Positions 53,570 to 63,002 of a DNA stretch of 64,000 bases are shown here, one piece after another. Below the pieces are notes generated by a model, which saw only the letters and a program-made list of their open reading frames with translations, ran no database searches and was not told the DNA's origin. This DNA is from Candidatus Epulonipiscium sp. Its GTDB lineage: Bacteria; Bacillota; Clostridia; Lachnospirales; Defluviitaleaceae. The stretch covers positions 1 through 64,000 of the forward strand of contig JAAYQR010000007.1 in NCBI GenBank assembly GCA_012519205.1, written 5' to 3'. The position numbers were made by a program, and so were the translations under genes. The first letter of the stretch is position 1; each line of letters starts with the position of its first letter.

Positions 53570-54583
53570 ATGGCAGTTGTGAGAGAAGAATACTCAGGGA
53601 AAGAAAAAGCAGCAATATTACTTATTGCATTGGGACCTGAAAAATCCGCACGGATTTTTAAACATTTAAAGGAAGAGGAGATAGAGCAGCTCACCCTAGA
53701 AATTGCTAATATCCGAACGGTATCCCCTCAAATAAAGGAAAAGGTGCTGGATGATTTCTATCAAATTTGTTTGGCACAGCAATATATCGCTGAAGGTGGT
53801 ATTTCATATGCAAAACAAGTTTTAGAAAAAGCTTTGGGAAGTGAAAAGGCTTTAGAAGTAATCAATAGGCTTACAGTTTCATTGCAGGTTCGCCCCTTTG
53901 ACTTTGTAAGAAAAACAGATGCTTCCCAACTGCTTAACTTCATCCAAAATGAACATCCACAAGCAATTGCTCTTATTCTCTCATACCTAAAGCCCAGTCA
54001 AGCATCTATAGTTTTGGCATCCCTGCCCCAAGAGAAGCAGGCCGATGTTGCAAGGAGAATTGCCTTAATGGATAGAACTTCTCCTGATATCATTAAAGAA
54101 GTTGAAAGGGTACTTGAGAAAAAACTTTCAGCATTAGTGACAGAGGATTATACTGCTGTTGGTGGTGTAGATGCAATCGTAGAAATTATTAACTCCGTTG
54201 ATAGGGGTACTGAAAAACACATTATGGAAACCTTGGAAGTTGAAGATACAGAACTTGCAGAAGAAATTAAGAAGAAAATGTTTGTATTTGAAGATATCAT
54301 CACACTGGATAATCGTTCAATCCAAAGAATTCTCAGGGAAGTTGATAATAACGATTTAGCTATTGCCCTAAAAGGTTCTGGAGAAGAAGTGCAAAATGTT
54401 ATATTTTCCAACCTTTCAAAACGTCTAGTCAGTATGATAAAAGAAGATATGGATTATATGGGTCCTGTTAGATTACGGGATGTCGAGGATTCACAACAAA
54501 AAATTGTTAATGTTATAAGGAAACTCGAAGATGTGGGTGAAATCGTTATTTCCAGAGGTGGAGGTGACGAAATAATTGTCTAA
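53570..54583 (+). CDS. fliG: Flagellar motor switch protein FliG
   Basis: A 337-residue rotor protein, usual length. It shows the N-terminal FliF-binding domain (GKEKAAILLIALGPEKSARIF), the EHPQAIALILSYL motif of the middle domain and the C-terminal torque helix with alternating charges (LDNRSIQRILREVDNNDLA). It engages MotA. Its end overlaps fliH by eight bases. Confidence 0.97.
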   Translation: MAVVREEYSGKEKAAILLIALGPEKSARIFKHLKEEEIEQLTLEIANIRTVSPQIKEKVLDDFYQICLAQQYIAEGGISYAKQVLEKALGSEKALEVINRLTVSLQVRPFDFVRKTDASQLLNFIQNEHPQAIALILSYLKPSQASIVLASLPQEKQADVARRIALMDRTSPDIIKEVERVLEKKLSALVTEDYTAVGGVDAIVEIINSVDRGTEKHIMETLEVEDTELAEEIKKKMFVFEDIITLDNRSIQRILREVDNNDLAIALKGSGEEVQNVIFSNLSKRLVSMIKEDMDYMGPVRLRDVEDSQQKIVNVIRKLEDVGEIVISRGGGDEIIV

Positions 54584-55307
54584 TGTAATCAAGGGACCTG
54601 CCATAAAATATAACTCTGATGAGGCTGTACCCATAGAGATAAGTGAAGAGATACAAAATGAAATTTTAAAGGTTGACGAAAATACGGCAGGTGTTATGAA
54701 AGAAAATATCATCTTAAAGGCCAAGCAGGATGCCAATAAAATGATTGAGGAAGCAAGAGAGAAGTCTGAGCAGATTTTAAACCAGGCAAAAAAAGATGCA
54801 TTACTTGCGAAAATGAAAATCGAAGAAGAGGGAAGACAAAGAGGGTATCAAGAGGGCTTTCATAAAGGTTCTGAGGAAAGCAAAAGGCTACTTATCCAAG
54901 CAAAGACCGAATTAGACAATGCTCTAAAAGAAAAGGAAAAGATTATAAATGGTATTGAGCCTAAGATGGTTGATTTAATTGTTGATATCTGCGAAAAAGT
55001 CTTGAAAAATGCTGTAAAGGTAAATAAGGAATCCATTTTATATATTATAAAAAAAGGATTCTCAGAAGCAAGGGATAATGGGGGAGAATTTACCATTAAA
55101 ATATCAGAGGGGGATTACCCGATTGTTTTAGAATCAAAAAAAGCCCTCAGTGAGGAAACAGGCTTTAATGGAAAAATTACCATTATAAAAGATACAACAT
55201 TAAAATTAGGAGATTGTATTATAGAAACGGAACTTGGTAGTATTAATTGCGGTTTAGATGCACAACTACAAGGTTTAAAACAAGATTTACTTCTTATTTT
55301 GGGGTAG
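54576..55307 (+). CDS. fliH: Flagellar export ATPase regulator FliH
   Basis: A 243-residue protein of the FliH/V-ATPase-E type. A long charged helical region (residues 45-130, with Ala/Glu/Lys heptads and GYQEGFHKGSEESKR) precedes a C-terminal FliI-binding domain. The start is TTG 54576, overlapping the fliG stop, with GGAGGTGA (54560-54567) eight bases upstream; no ATG or GTG is available in the region. Confidence 0.9.
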   Translation: MSNVIKGPAIKYNSDEAVPIEISEEIQNEILKVDENTAGVMKENIILKAKQDANKMIEEAREKSEQILNQAKKDALLAKMKIEEEGRQRGYQEGFHKGSEESKRLLIQAKTELDNALKEKEKIINGIEPKMVDLIVDICEKVLKNAVKVNKESILYIIKKGFSEARDNGGEFTIKISEGDYPIVLESKKALSEETGFNGKITIIKDTTLKLGDCIIETELGSINCGLDAQLQGLKQDLLLILG

Positions 55308-55329
55308 GATGGCATAGTATCTTTATAGA

Positions 55330-56667
55330 ATGGGTGAGGACTTGGACAAAATTAACATCGAAAAATATAAAGTTGTATTAGATAAAAATTATAACATATA
55401 TAGAGGAAAGGTATCCCAGGTAGTTGGGTTGACCATAGAATCCATAGGACCCATTTGTAATCTTGGAGATATGTGCCTTATACAATCACAAAACCAAGAG
55501 AATCCTGTAAAGGCAGAAGTGGTAGGTTTTAGAGATAATAAGATATTATTAATGCCCCTAGGGGATATGACAGGAATCGGGCCTGGAAGCATAGTAGAGG
55601 CTTCTAATGCTGCTTTAAGTGTTGGTGTAGGAGAGCATTTATTTGGAAGGGTACTAGATGGGTTAGGATATCCAATTGATGAGGAAAAGACAATCCTTTC
55701 CGATACACAATATCCTCTTTTAAACCATTCCCCAGACCCTTTAAAAAGAAATCGTATTAAAGAGGTTTTACCCCTAGGGGTTAAAGCTATAGATGGACTT
55801 TTGACCATAGGAAAGGGTCAAAGGGTAGGGATTTTTGCAGGGAGTGGCGTCGGCAAAAGCACATTATTAGGGATGATTGCAAGAAATGCAAAGTCAGATT
55901 TAAATGTGGTTGCCTTAATTGGAGAACGGGGAAGAGAAGTAAGAGAGTTCATTGAAAAAGATCTCCAAGAAGAAGGACTAAAACGTTCAATTATTGTTGT
56001 AGCAACCTCTGACCAGCCGGCATTAGTCCGTTTAAAAGCGGCACAAACAGCAACCGCAATTGCAGAATACTTTAGGGACAAAGGCAAGAATGTTTTACTT
56101 TTGATGGATTCCCTTACACGGTTTGCCATGGCCCAAAGAGAAGTAGGTCTAGCTATCGGAGAACCCCCTGTAACACGAGGATATACGCCATCTGTATTTG
56201 CTGTTATGCCGAAACTTTTAGAAAGGGCAGGTAATTCGGATAAGGGATCTATTACCGGTCTATACACAGTTTTAGTCGATGGGGATGATATGACAGAACC
56301 TGTTACAGATACAGCTAGGGGTATACTAGATGGGCATATAGTTTTATCTAGAAAAATAGCCAATAGAAACCAATACCCAGCGATAGATATTCTTCAAAGC
56401 ATATCAAGGGTAATGACCGATATTATTGATGATGAACATAAGGAACTTTCCCATATAATTAAAAAATTATTAGCAGTATATACTGAGGCTGAGGACTTAA
56501 TAAATATAGGGGCTTATGTTCGGGGAAGCAATGAAGAAATCGATGAAGCTGTTTCAAAAATAAAAGCCATTATTTCCTTTTTAACACAAAAAATAAATGA
56601 AAAATATGATTTGAAGGATGTTTTAAAGGAAATGAAGCAAATTGTCACTAATGAAAACTCCAATTAA
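55330..56667 (+). CDS. fliI: Flagellum-specific ATPase FliI
   Basis: A 445-residue F1-beta-like ATPase with Walker A GSGVGKST, VVALIGERGREVREF, Walker B LLMDSLTRFA and VLVDGDDMTEPVTD. It energises unfolding of export substrates. ATG 55330 is used although its ribosome site is weak; TTG 55342 downstream is an alternative with GGTGAGGA close by. Motifs are unaffected by the choice. Confidence 0.96.
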   Translation: MGEDLDKINIEKYKVVLDKNYNIYRGKVSQVVGLTIESIGPICNLGDMCLIQSQNQENPVKAEVVGFRDNKILLMPLGDMTGIGPGSIVEASNAALSVGVGEHLFGRVLDGLGYPIDEEKTILSDTQYPLLNHSPDPLKRNRIKEVLPLGVKAIDGLLTIGKGQRVGIFAGSGVGKSTLLGMIARNAKSDLNVVALIGERGREVREFIEKDLQEEGLKRSIIVVATSDQPALVRLKAAQTATAIAEYFRDKGKNVLLLMDSLTRFAMAQREVGLAIGEPPVTRGYTPSVFAVMPKLLERAGNSDKGSITGLYTVLVDGDDMTEPVTDTARGILDGHIVLSRKIANRNQYPAIDILQSISRVMTDIIDDEHKELSHIIKKLLAVYTEAEDLINIGAYVRGSNEEIDEAVSKIKAIISFLTQKINEKYDLKDVLKEMKQIVTNENSN

Positions 56668-56678
56668 AGGAGCATATT

Positions 56679-57146
56679 ATGGGCCGATTTCAATTTAGAT
56701 TAGATAATATTTTGAACATAAGAGAAAAATTAGAAGATAAAAAGAAACAGGAATACGGAGAGGCTTCTACAAGCTTTCAAAACGAAAAGGAAATAAAGCA
56801 TCAACTAATAAATAAAACAGACAATATATTCTGTGGGATGCGGGATATGCTAGAAAATAAAATTACTCCACGGGAAGTCCTTTATTATAATCAGTATATT
56901 GGTTTCTTAAAGGAAAGGATAATTGAACAAAACAAAAAAGTGGAGGATGCCGCAAGGCATATGGAAAATAAGCGCTGCGAACTATTGGAAGTGGTAAAGC
57001 AAAGGAAAATGCTTGAATCATTAAAAGAAAAGCAGAAGGCTGCATTTCTAGAAGAAGTAAATAAAAGTGAACAAAAAATCATTGATGAAATCATAAGTTT
57101 TAAATCACAAAACCGCCTAAGGGATAGGGGGAAAACTAGTGGCTGA
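56679..57146 (+). CDS. fliJ: Flagellar export chaperone FliJ
   Basis: A 155-residue, almost wholly helical, highly charged coiled-coil protein beginning GRFQFRLDNILNIREKLED, the family start. It acts as the central stalk-like partner of FliI. AAAGGAG precedes the ATG. It overlaps the next gene by eight bases. Confidence 0.9.
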   Translation: MGRFQFRLDNILNIREKLEDKKKQEYGEASTSFQNEKEIKHQLINKTDNIFCGMRDMLENKITPREVLYYNQYIGFLKERIIEQNKKVEDAARHMENKRCELLEVVKQRKMLESLKEKQKAAFLEEVNKSEQKIIDEIISFKSQNRLRDRGKTSG

Positions 57147-57852
57147 AATAGTTAAAGAACATAATATAAATAAAAAAAGCAAGGCTCCTTTTATTATTGT
57201 AACCGTAAGTTTCCTTATTATACTTATTGCTGTAGGAATTATCATACGTTTTAATATTGGCAATGTAACAGAAAAATATTTAAGGAACACTTTAGAAAAA
57301 GTTCCTATTGTCAACAATCTTCTTCCCCCTAAAAACGAAGAAGGGGATAAATATGCTAATATTTCTAAGGAACAACTGGTTAAGGAATCTAAAGAACTCC
57401 AAAAAAAAATAGAGGACAAGGAGCAATTTATCAACATATATAAAGACAATATCGAAAAATTAGAAGCAGAGATAACCAGGCTAAAGGAAATAGAAAATCA
57501 GCAAATTCAATATAAAGAAGATGAGAGAAAGTTCAGCGAAATGGTTGCTTTAGAAGATCCCAAAGGTTTTATTGAATTTTTTAAAAACACCCATCCCGAT
57601 ACCGCCGCCGAAATATATGAAAGATTAATTGGTGAGGAAATAGAGATACAAAAGATTAAGAAATATGCACAGCCGTTTCAGACCATGGATCCTTCCGATG
57701 CAGCAAAGGTTTTAGAAGAGATGGTTGGCACCGATATGGATTTGGTTGTTCTTCTTTTAAATAATATAGATAGTGAACAACAAGCTGCAATACTTGGGGA
57801 GATGAACCCACAAAAGGCAGCTAGAGTAGTCAAGAGCATGGCTCCAAATTAA
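57139..57852 (+). CDS. ylxF: YlxF/MotE-type protein with MgtE N-terminal-like domain
   Basis: A 237-residue protein: transmembrane helix at about 16-37 (FIIVTVSFLIILIAVGI), a coiled coil at about 75-130 and a C-terminal MgtE-N-like helical repeat domain (DPSDAAKVLEEM; ILGEMNPQKAARVVKSM). Its position between fliJ and fliK matches B. subtilis ylxF; such proteins are thought to support motor or export assembly. The start is GTG 57139 within the fliJ end, after GATAGGGGG. Confidence 0.85.
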   Translation: MAEIVKEHNINKKSKAPFIIVTVSFLIILIAVGIIIRFNIGNVTEKYLRNTLEKVPIVNNLLPPKNEEGDKYANISKEQLVKESKELQKKIEDKEQFINIYKDNIEKLEAEITRLKEIENQQIQYKEDERKFSEMVALEDPKGFIEFFKNTHPDTAAEIYERLIGEEIEIQKIKKYAQPFQTMDPSDAAKVLEEMVGTDMDLVVLLLNNIDSEQQAAILGEMNPQKAARVVKSMAPN

Positions 57853-57870
57853 AAGAAGGGGGGGAAAGAT

Positions 57871-59244
57871 ATGGATGCAGGATTTCAAGTTTTAAGTTTT
57901 GCCTCTAAGGGGGTCAATGGTAACCTAGGTAATTTTACCAGAGAAAATACTCCAAAAAAAGAAGGTAATTTTGATATTGTTCTAAAAAATACCCAGCAGC
58001 AAAATATAACGCAATCTAGAAAAAATGATGGGGTACAATCTACATCATCTACCCACTTAGTTCAAAATTCAAGAAATGTTCAAAGTTCAGAAACGCCAAA
58101 ATCAAAAGACTCACTAAATCAAGAAGTGCCTAATGAAAAAGAGCTGATATCAGAGATTGAAGAAAAAACAGGGATATCAGAAGAAAAGATTCAAGAGGCC
58201 CTAAACCAAATGGGTATTTCGGTATATGAACTGCTTTTACCTGAAAACCTACAAAAATTTATACAACTAATCACAAATGCGACAGATCCTATTGAGTTAT
58301 TATCAATTCCAAATATTAATCAGGTGTACAAGGAAATTGCAAATATCTTTAGCCAACTACAAGAAACATTTCCTATTTTAGAAGATGGAATTACCCAGGA
58401 TTTAATGAATCAAATGCCTAAAGAACAAAGTGAAGAGGACTTAGTAGAAACTTTAATAGGAAAAAATAATAGGATGGAAGAACAAGATTCTAGAAATACA
58501 GAAACTCTACAGCAGGGAACTGTACCGGAAGATGAAGTTGTACTAGACCAAAATTCTATGGAAGACCAATTTCAGGACGGGGGGACAAATAAGGAACAAC
58601 CCTTTATTGAAATTGACAAGGATAATCTTAAGGATTTTGGAAGAGTAAATAATTCTAAGGAACAGGTTAATGATATCGGCTTAGAAAATAGCGATAATGA
58701 GGAAGTTGGAGATACACCCATAAACAACAATTTGTTTGTCCAACAAAACACTAGGACCGAAACTCTAAAAACCGATGGTTTATCAGCACAATCTAGAACG
58801 ATTTCAATTGAACCAGAGCAACTTATAAGTCAAATGGTAGAACATATAAAAATAAACGCAAAAGAAGAATCCTCAGAGATAAGCCTGCAACTTAAACCAG
58901 ATCATTTGGGGAAATTGTCCTTAAAAATCGTGACTGAAAGAGGAATTCTAACTGCACAATTTATGGCAGAAAGTCAAATGGTAAAAGAGATTATTGAATC
59001 AAACTTTAACCAATTAAAAGATGTTCTTCAGGAACAAGGCTTAAAGATACAAAACCTAGAGGTATCCGTTAAGCAAGAATCAGCGAAACAAGATTCAAAC
59101 TTAATGAATGGGAAAACTGGTAAATCGGATAAAAGAATAAGTCAGATTATCCTAAATTCCATGGAAGATTCAGTAGAAGGCTATGAAGGAAATTACAATA
59201 ATCCATACAAACGTTCAGAAGGGGAAGTTGATTTTTCCGCATAG
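57871..59244 (+). CDS. fliK: Flagellar hook-length control protein FliK
   Basis: A 457-residue protein with a long, low-complexity, Gln/Asn/Glu-rich N-terminal part, consistent with a molecular ruler, and a C-terminal FliK domain (residues 330-405: SLQLKPDHLGKLSLKIV, IIESNFNQLKDVLQEQGL). GGGGGGGAAAG precedes the ATG. The N-terminal region has no sequence signature, so the call rests on the C-terminal domain and position. Confidence 0.88.
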   Translation: MDAGFQVLSFASKGVNGNLGNFTRENTPKKEGNFDIVLKNTQQQNITQSRKNDGVQSTSSTHLVQNSRNVQSSETPKSKDSLNQEVPNEKELISEIEEKTGISEEKIQEALNQMGISVYELLLPENLQKFIQLITNATDPIELLSIPNINQVYKEIANIFSQLQETFPILEDGITQDLMNQMPKEQSEEDLVETLIGKNNRMEEQDSRNTETLQQGTVPEDEVVLDQNSMEDQFQDGGTNKEQPFIEIDKDNLKDFGRVNNSKEQVNDIGLENSDNEEVGDTPINNNLFVQQNTRTETLKTDGLSAQSRTISIEPEQLISQMVEHIKINAKEESSEISLQLKPDHLGKLSLKIVTERGILTAQFMAESQMVKEIIESNFNQLKDVLQEQGLKIQNLEVSVKQESAKQDSNLMNGKTGKSDKRISQIILNSMEDSVEGYEGNYNNPYKRSEGEVDFSA

Positions 59245-59271
59245 CAAGAATATACAATAGGGGGTGAAACC

Positions 59272-60081
59272 ATGGCCGATTTAACAAATGTAAATTATAT
59301 AAACTCTAATGATTCAAAGATACAATATAAGAAGGAAGATACCGCACCCAAGAATGAAATTAGTAAGGATGCCTTTTTGCATTTATTGGTTACTCAATTA
59401 AGATATCAAGACCCACTTAACCCAACCAATGACAAGGAATTCCTAGCTCAAATGGCACAATTTACTACCTTAGAGCAAATGCAAAACATGAACCAAAATT
59501 TTGAAGCCACTAAGGCATTTTCATTAATTGGCAAGGAAATACAAGCCACCATCATTAATGAGCAAACCTCAGATTATGAGGTGATTCAAGGGAAAGTAGA
59601 ATTTGTAAAGATGAGAAATGGTAAGCCATATTTACTTGTCGGCAATAAAGAAGTACCGGCAGAAAAGGTAGAAATCGTAACAGATTCTAGTATCTTAGGC
59701 ATTACCAATGAACCTACAAATGCTTTTGAACTCATTGGAAAAGTTGTACAGGTACAAGTAAAAAATCCTGATACTAAGAAAGTTGAATACGTTGAAGGAA
59801 AAGTAATGCATATCAACATGAAAAAAGGCGTTCCCTATGTGGTAATTGGTTCTGGGGAGTCAGCTATAGAAGCATCGCTAGCTGATTTGGTAAGTGTTGT
59901 AGAAAAAGAATCCTTAACAGGAAAAAGGATAAAAGGCACTATCTTTAATAGTGAAACCACACAAAATGAAGCCATAGAAGGCATAGTAGAATATATTCTT
60001 ATTAGAGATAACTTAATGTATGCAGTAGTGGATGGTAAAGAACTTTCGATTAAAGATGTTGTACAAGTTTTTGAGGAATAG
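59272..60081 (+). CDS. flgD: Flagellar hook-capping protein FlgD with repeat-type C-terminus
   Basis: A 269-residue protein. Residues 25-80 are the conserved FlgD cap region (FLHLLVTQLRYQDPLNP, FLAQMAQFTTLEQM). Residues 85-267 consist of three diverged repeats starting at L85 (LIGKEIQ), L154 (LIGKVVQ) and L215 (LTGKRIK), each followed by a EG/QGxV strand and a glycine or loop residue before a short strand. This differs from the usual single FlgD C-terminal module. It caps the growing hook. GGGGTG precedes the ATG. Confidence 0.92.
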   Translation: MADLTNVNYINSNDSKIQYKKEDTAPKNEISKDAFLHLLVTQLRYQDPLNPTNDKEFLAQMAQFTTLEQMQNMNQNFEATKAFSLIGKEIQATIINEQTSDYEVIQGKVEFVKMRNGKPYLLVGNKEVPAEKVEIVTDSSILGITNEPTNAFELIGKVVQVQVKNPDTKKVEYVEGKVMHINMKKGVPYVVIGSGESAIEASLADLVSVVEKESLTGKRIKGTIFNSETTQNEAIEGIVEYILIRDNLMYAVVDGKELSIKDVVQVFEE

Positions 60082-60096
60082 TTAGGTGGTGATTTT

Positions 60097-60474
60097 ATGA
60101 GAATAATCCAAAATCCAGTTAAAATTACACCTGTTGCCCCTTTAAACCCTAGTAAAATAGAAGCTACCAATCCTATTAATTCCTTTGAACAGGTATTAAT
60201 AGATAAAATATCTTCAAATGGACAAATAAAGTTTTCAAAACATGCTTCTATGAGGCTAAATTCAAGAAACATTTGCTTCACCAATGAGCAACTTAAAAAA
60301 CTTGAAAAAGGTATAAAAAAGGCAGAAGAAAAAGGAATTAAAGATTCTTTAGTCCTCATGGATAAGGTTGCCCTAGTGGTAAATATTAAAAAACGTACTG
60401 TGGTAACTGCAATGGATTCTAGTCAAACAAATGAAACAGTTTTTACTAATATCGATGGTGCTGTGATTGTATAG
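60097..60474 (+). CDS. TIGR02530-family flagellar operon protein
   Basis: A 125-residue protein with the family features: a proline-rich start and the block KFSKHASMRLNSRNI, followed by a charged helix (ELKKLEKGI type) and a beta-rich end (ALVVNIKKRTVVTAMD). The family is found between flgD and flgE in Firmicutes; its role is not settled. TTAGGTGGTG precedes the ATG. It lies 15 bases after flgD. Confidence 0.85.
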   Translation: MRIIQNPVKITPVAPLNPSKIEATNPINSFEQVLIDKISSNGQIKFSKHASMRLNSRNICFTNEQLKKLEKGIKKAEEKGIKDSLVLMDKVALVVNIKKRTVVTAMDSSQTNETVFTNIDGAVIV

Positions 60475-60568
60475 GCTGGACCTCTAAGAGGAGGCTTTTA
60501 TCTCGGAATGGATGAAGAGATGGTTTACAGCATAAATATATGAATTATTCGTTGGGAGGTCATTAATT

Positions 60569-61909
60569 ATGATGAGGTCAATGTTCTCCGGTATTTCCGG
60601 ATTAAGGATTCATCAGACAAAAATGGATGTTATAGGTAACAATATTGCCAATGTAAATACCACAGCATTCAAATCAAGCCGTGTTACATTTAATGAAGTA
60701 TTTAGTCAAACTCTTCAAGGGGCTAGTGGAGCTAGCCAGCAAACAGGAAGGGGAGGACGAAACCCTATGCAAGTAGGTTTAGGAGCCAATATTTCTTCTA
60801 TAGATACTTTAATGAATATAGGAGCTGCCCAAAGGACAGATAACCCCTTTGACCTTATGATTGAAGGAGACGGTTTTTTTGTAGTGGGAGATGAAAGTGG
60901 AACTTATTTCACAAGAGCAGGGGTATTTCGTAAAGACGACGATGGGAACTTAGTTATTCCCAATGGAATGAAGGTAAAGGGTTGGCCCGCTGTTGATAAT
61001 GGTACAAGAATTCAAAGAGGTAATGTGGAAGATTTAAAGTTAGACAAACCGGAAAATTTAACTGCTTCACCAGAAGCTACCACCAATCTCCGTATTCAAG
61101 GAAATCTTAATATAGAAGACGGCAAATCTAATGGGGGGGTACCGGTACAATTAAAATTTTATGATAGCTTGGGAAATCTTTACACAGCAAATTTAAATAT
61201 GGAATACAAATCGGATGAAAAGGCATGGGATTTAGATATTCCATCCCCCCTTATAATAAGTGATTCAAAGGGAAATAAATTTGAATTAGGGGAAGTATCT
61301 TCCGATGATAACCCCGTTAAAGTTGTATTTGATGAAAATGGGGAACTTAAAATAGGGGATGCAGATGCGTCAACAGGCAACGGAGTATTTACAATAACCT
61401 CTTCAGATAACGAAGGGAAGTTTGATTTAACTGAATCCGTAGGGATAAAGGCTACCTTAGGCCCACTAACAATAGACTTTACCGGACTTACCCAGTACAA
61501 TCAAAAAACAAATATAGATCCCTTAATGGGGAATGAAATCGGTATGGGGTCTGGACGGGAGCCGGGAGAATTAACAGGCTATGACATTGGGGCAGATGGA
61601 ATTATCACGGCTCAATATAGCAATGGACAACAAAAAATGTTAGGTCAGATCGTTATAGCCAATTTTAGAAACCCAGCAGGACTTCAAAAAGCAGGAAGTA
61701 ACTTATTTACTACTACTCCAAACTCAGGGGATTTTGATGGTATCGGCAATGAACCTAACCTTCAGGGGGGCGTTCTTGAAATGTCTAATGTCGATCTTGC
61801 CAAGGAATTTACAGAGATGATTACAACTCAAAGAGGATTCCAAGCTAATTCGAGGATTATTACTTCATCTGATGAAATGCTTCAAGAGTTAGTTAATCTA
61901 AAACGTTAG
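60569..61909 (+). CDS. flgE: Flagellar hook protein FlgE
   Basis: A 446-residue hook protein. The N-terminal rod/hook helix is SGLRIHQTKMDVIGNNIANVN, given here only as landmarks SGLRIHQTKMD and GNNIANVNT. The C-terminal helix contains MSNVDLAKEFTEMITTQRGF. A large surface-exposed middle region and the DPLMGNEIGMGSG loop lie between. TGGGAGG precedes the ATG. It starts with two Met codons. Confidence 0.96.
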   Translation: MMRSMFSGISGLRIHQTKMDVIGNNIANVNTTAFKSSRVTFNEVFSQTLQGASGASQQTGRGGRNPMQVGLGANISSIDTLMNIGAAQRTDNPFDLMIEGDGFFVVGDESGTYFTRAGVFRKDDDGNLVIPNGMKVKGWPAVDNGTRIQRGNVEDLKLDKPENLTASPEATTNLRIQGNLNIEDGKSNGGVPVQLKFYDSLGNLYTANLNMEYKSDEKAWDLDIPSPLIISDSKGNKFELGEVSSDDNPVKVVFDENGELKIGDADASTGNGVFTITSSDNEGKFDLTESVGIKATLGPLTIDFTGLTQYNQKTNIDPLMGNEIGMGSGREPGELTGYDIGADGIITAQYSNGQQKMLGQIVIANFRNPAGLQKAGSNLFTTTPNSGDFDGIGNEPNLQGGVLEMSNVDLAKEFTEMITTQRGFQANSRIITSSDEMLQELVNLKR

Positions 61910-61918
61910 TATAGAATT

Positions 61919-61957
61919 CCCGCACTTTGAGTTTAACAAGTATTCTTAAGGTGCGGG
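61919..61957 (+). promoter_or_regulatory. Hairpin between flgE and flbD
   Basis: CCCGCACTTTGAG (61919-61931) and CTTAAGGTGCGGG (61945-61957) pair along 13 positions including two wobbles, with a 13-base loop. It is followed by AAAATTTG, not a T run, so it may be an mRNA-processing or partial termination element that lowers expression of downstream motor genes relative to the hook. Confidence 0.55.
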
Positions 61958-61987
61958 AAAATTTGCTGTTCAAAATGAGGGATGGGT

Positions 61988-62179
61988 ATGATTAAGGTAA
62001 CAAGATTAAACGATTCGGAGATTATAATTAATGCGGAATTGATTGAATTAATTGAGGCAACCCCCGATACGGTTATTACGATGACAACAGGTAGAAAAAT
62101 TGTAGTAAAGGAAACAGTTGATGATATTATCGACATAGTGGTACAATATAAACAAAAAATTTTAATAAGAATGGATTAG
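61988..62179 (+). CDS. flbD: FlbD/SwrD family flagellar protein
   Basis: A 63-residue protein starting MIKVTRLND, as in FlbD/SwrD proteins, with the GRKIVVKETVDDI strand-helix near the end. SwrD in B. subtilis raises motor power by keeping stator levels up. ATG 61988 lies six bases after GAGGG; ATG 61982 is too close. The stator genes follow directly. Confidence 0.88.
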   Translation: MIKVTRLNDSEIIINAELIELIEATPDTVITMTTGRKIVVKETVDDIIDIVVQYKQKILIRMD

Positions 62180-62202
62180 CACTCAGAGTGAGGTGGGGAT
62201 AA

Positions 62203-63000
62203 TTGGATATTTCAACCATTATAGGACTTATAAGTGGTGTAGTATTTGTAGTAGTATCAATTTTGCTAGGGGGGAGATTAAACTTATTCTTTGACCTTCC
62301 TTCCGTAATGATTACCATTGGGGGAACATTTGCTTCAGTACTGATTTCATATCCTTTAAATAAATTTATTAATTCCCTCAAAACAATACGTCTGATTTTT
62401 CATAACAAAGAGATGAATACAGGTAATCTCATCCAAAAGATAATTGATCTAGCTAATATTGCTAGAAAGGAAGGATTACTTGCCTTGGAAGAAGCAGCCC
62501 AGTCTATGGAAGATAAATTTTTACAAAAAGGGGTCCTTTTAATTGTAGATGGTACCGACCCTGAATTGGTAAGAAATATATTGGAAACCGAATTGGCATT
62601 CATCGAAGGAAGACATAAGGAAGTTCAAGGGTTTTGGGAAACTATTGCTAGTTTGGGTCCCGCTTGGGGGATGATAGGAACTTTAATTGGTCTTATTAAT
62701 ATGCTAGACCAGCTCAATGACCCAGCATCTATAGGGCCGGCGATGGCAGTTGCATTAATAACTACATTTTATGGTTCTATATTAGCAAACTTTTTAGCTA
62801 ATCCAACCGCCAATAAATTAAAATTAAAAAGTAATGAAGAAATACTCTTAAAAGAGGTTATGATAGAGGGTCTTCTTTCAATTCAGGCTGGGGAAAATCC
62901 AAGAATAATTGAAGAAAAATTAAAGGCATTCTTATCACCAACACTTCGTGAAACGATGAAAGAAGATGGAACTGAAGAGGAAGTAAGGGCAGGTGAATAA
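62203..63000 (+). CDS. motA: Flagellar motor stator protein MotA
   Basis: A 265-residue protein with four transmembrane segments: two near the N-terminus (IIGLISGVVFVVVSIL; VMITIGGTFASVLISY) and two after the cytosolic loop (GPAWGMIGTLIGLINML; VALITTFYGSILANFL), including the conserved Pro residues. Start TTG 62203 follows GAGGTGGGG. It pairs with MotB, whose gene begins two bases after the stop. Confidence 0.95.
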   Translation: MDISTIIGLISGVVFVVVSILLGGRLNLFFDLPSVMITIGGTFASVLISYPLNKFINSLKTIRLIFHNKEMNTGNLIQKIIDLANIARKEGLLALEEAAQSMEDKFLQKGVLLIVDGTDPELVRNILETELAFIEGRHKEVQGFWETIASLGPAWGMIGTLIGLINMLDQLNDPASIGPAMAVALITTFYGSILANFLANPTANKLKLKSNEEILLKEVMIEGLLSIQAGENPRIIEEKLKAFLSPTLRETMKEDGTEEEVRAGE

Positions 63001-63002
63001 AG

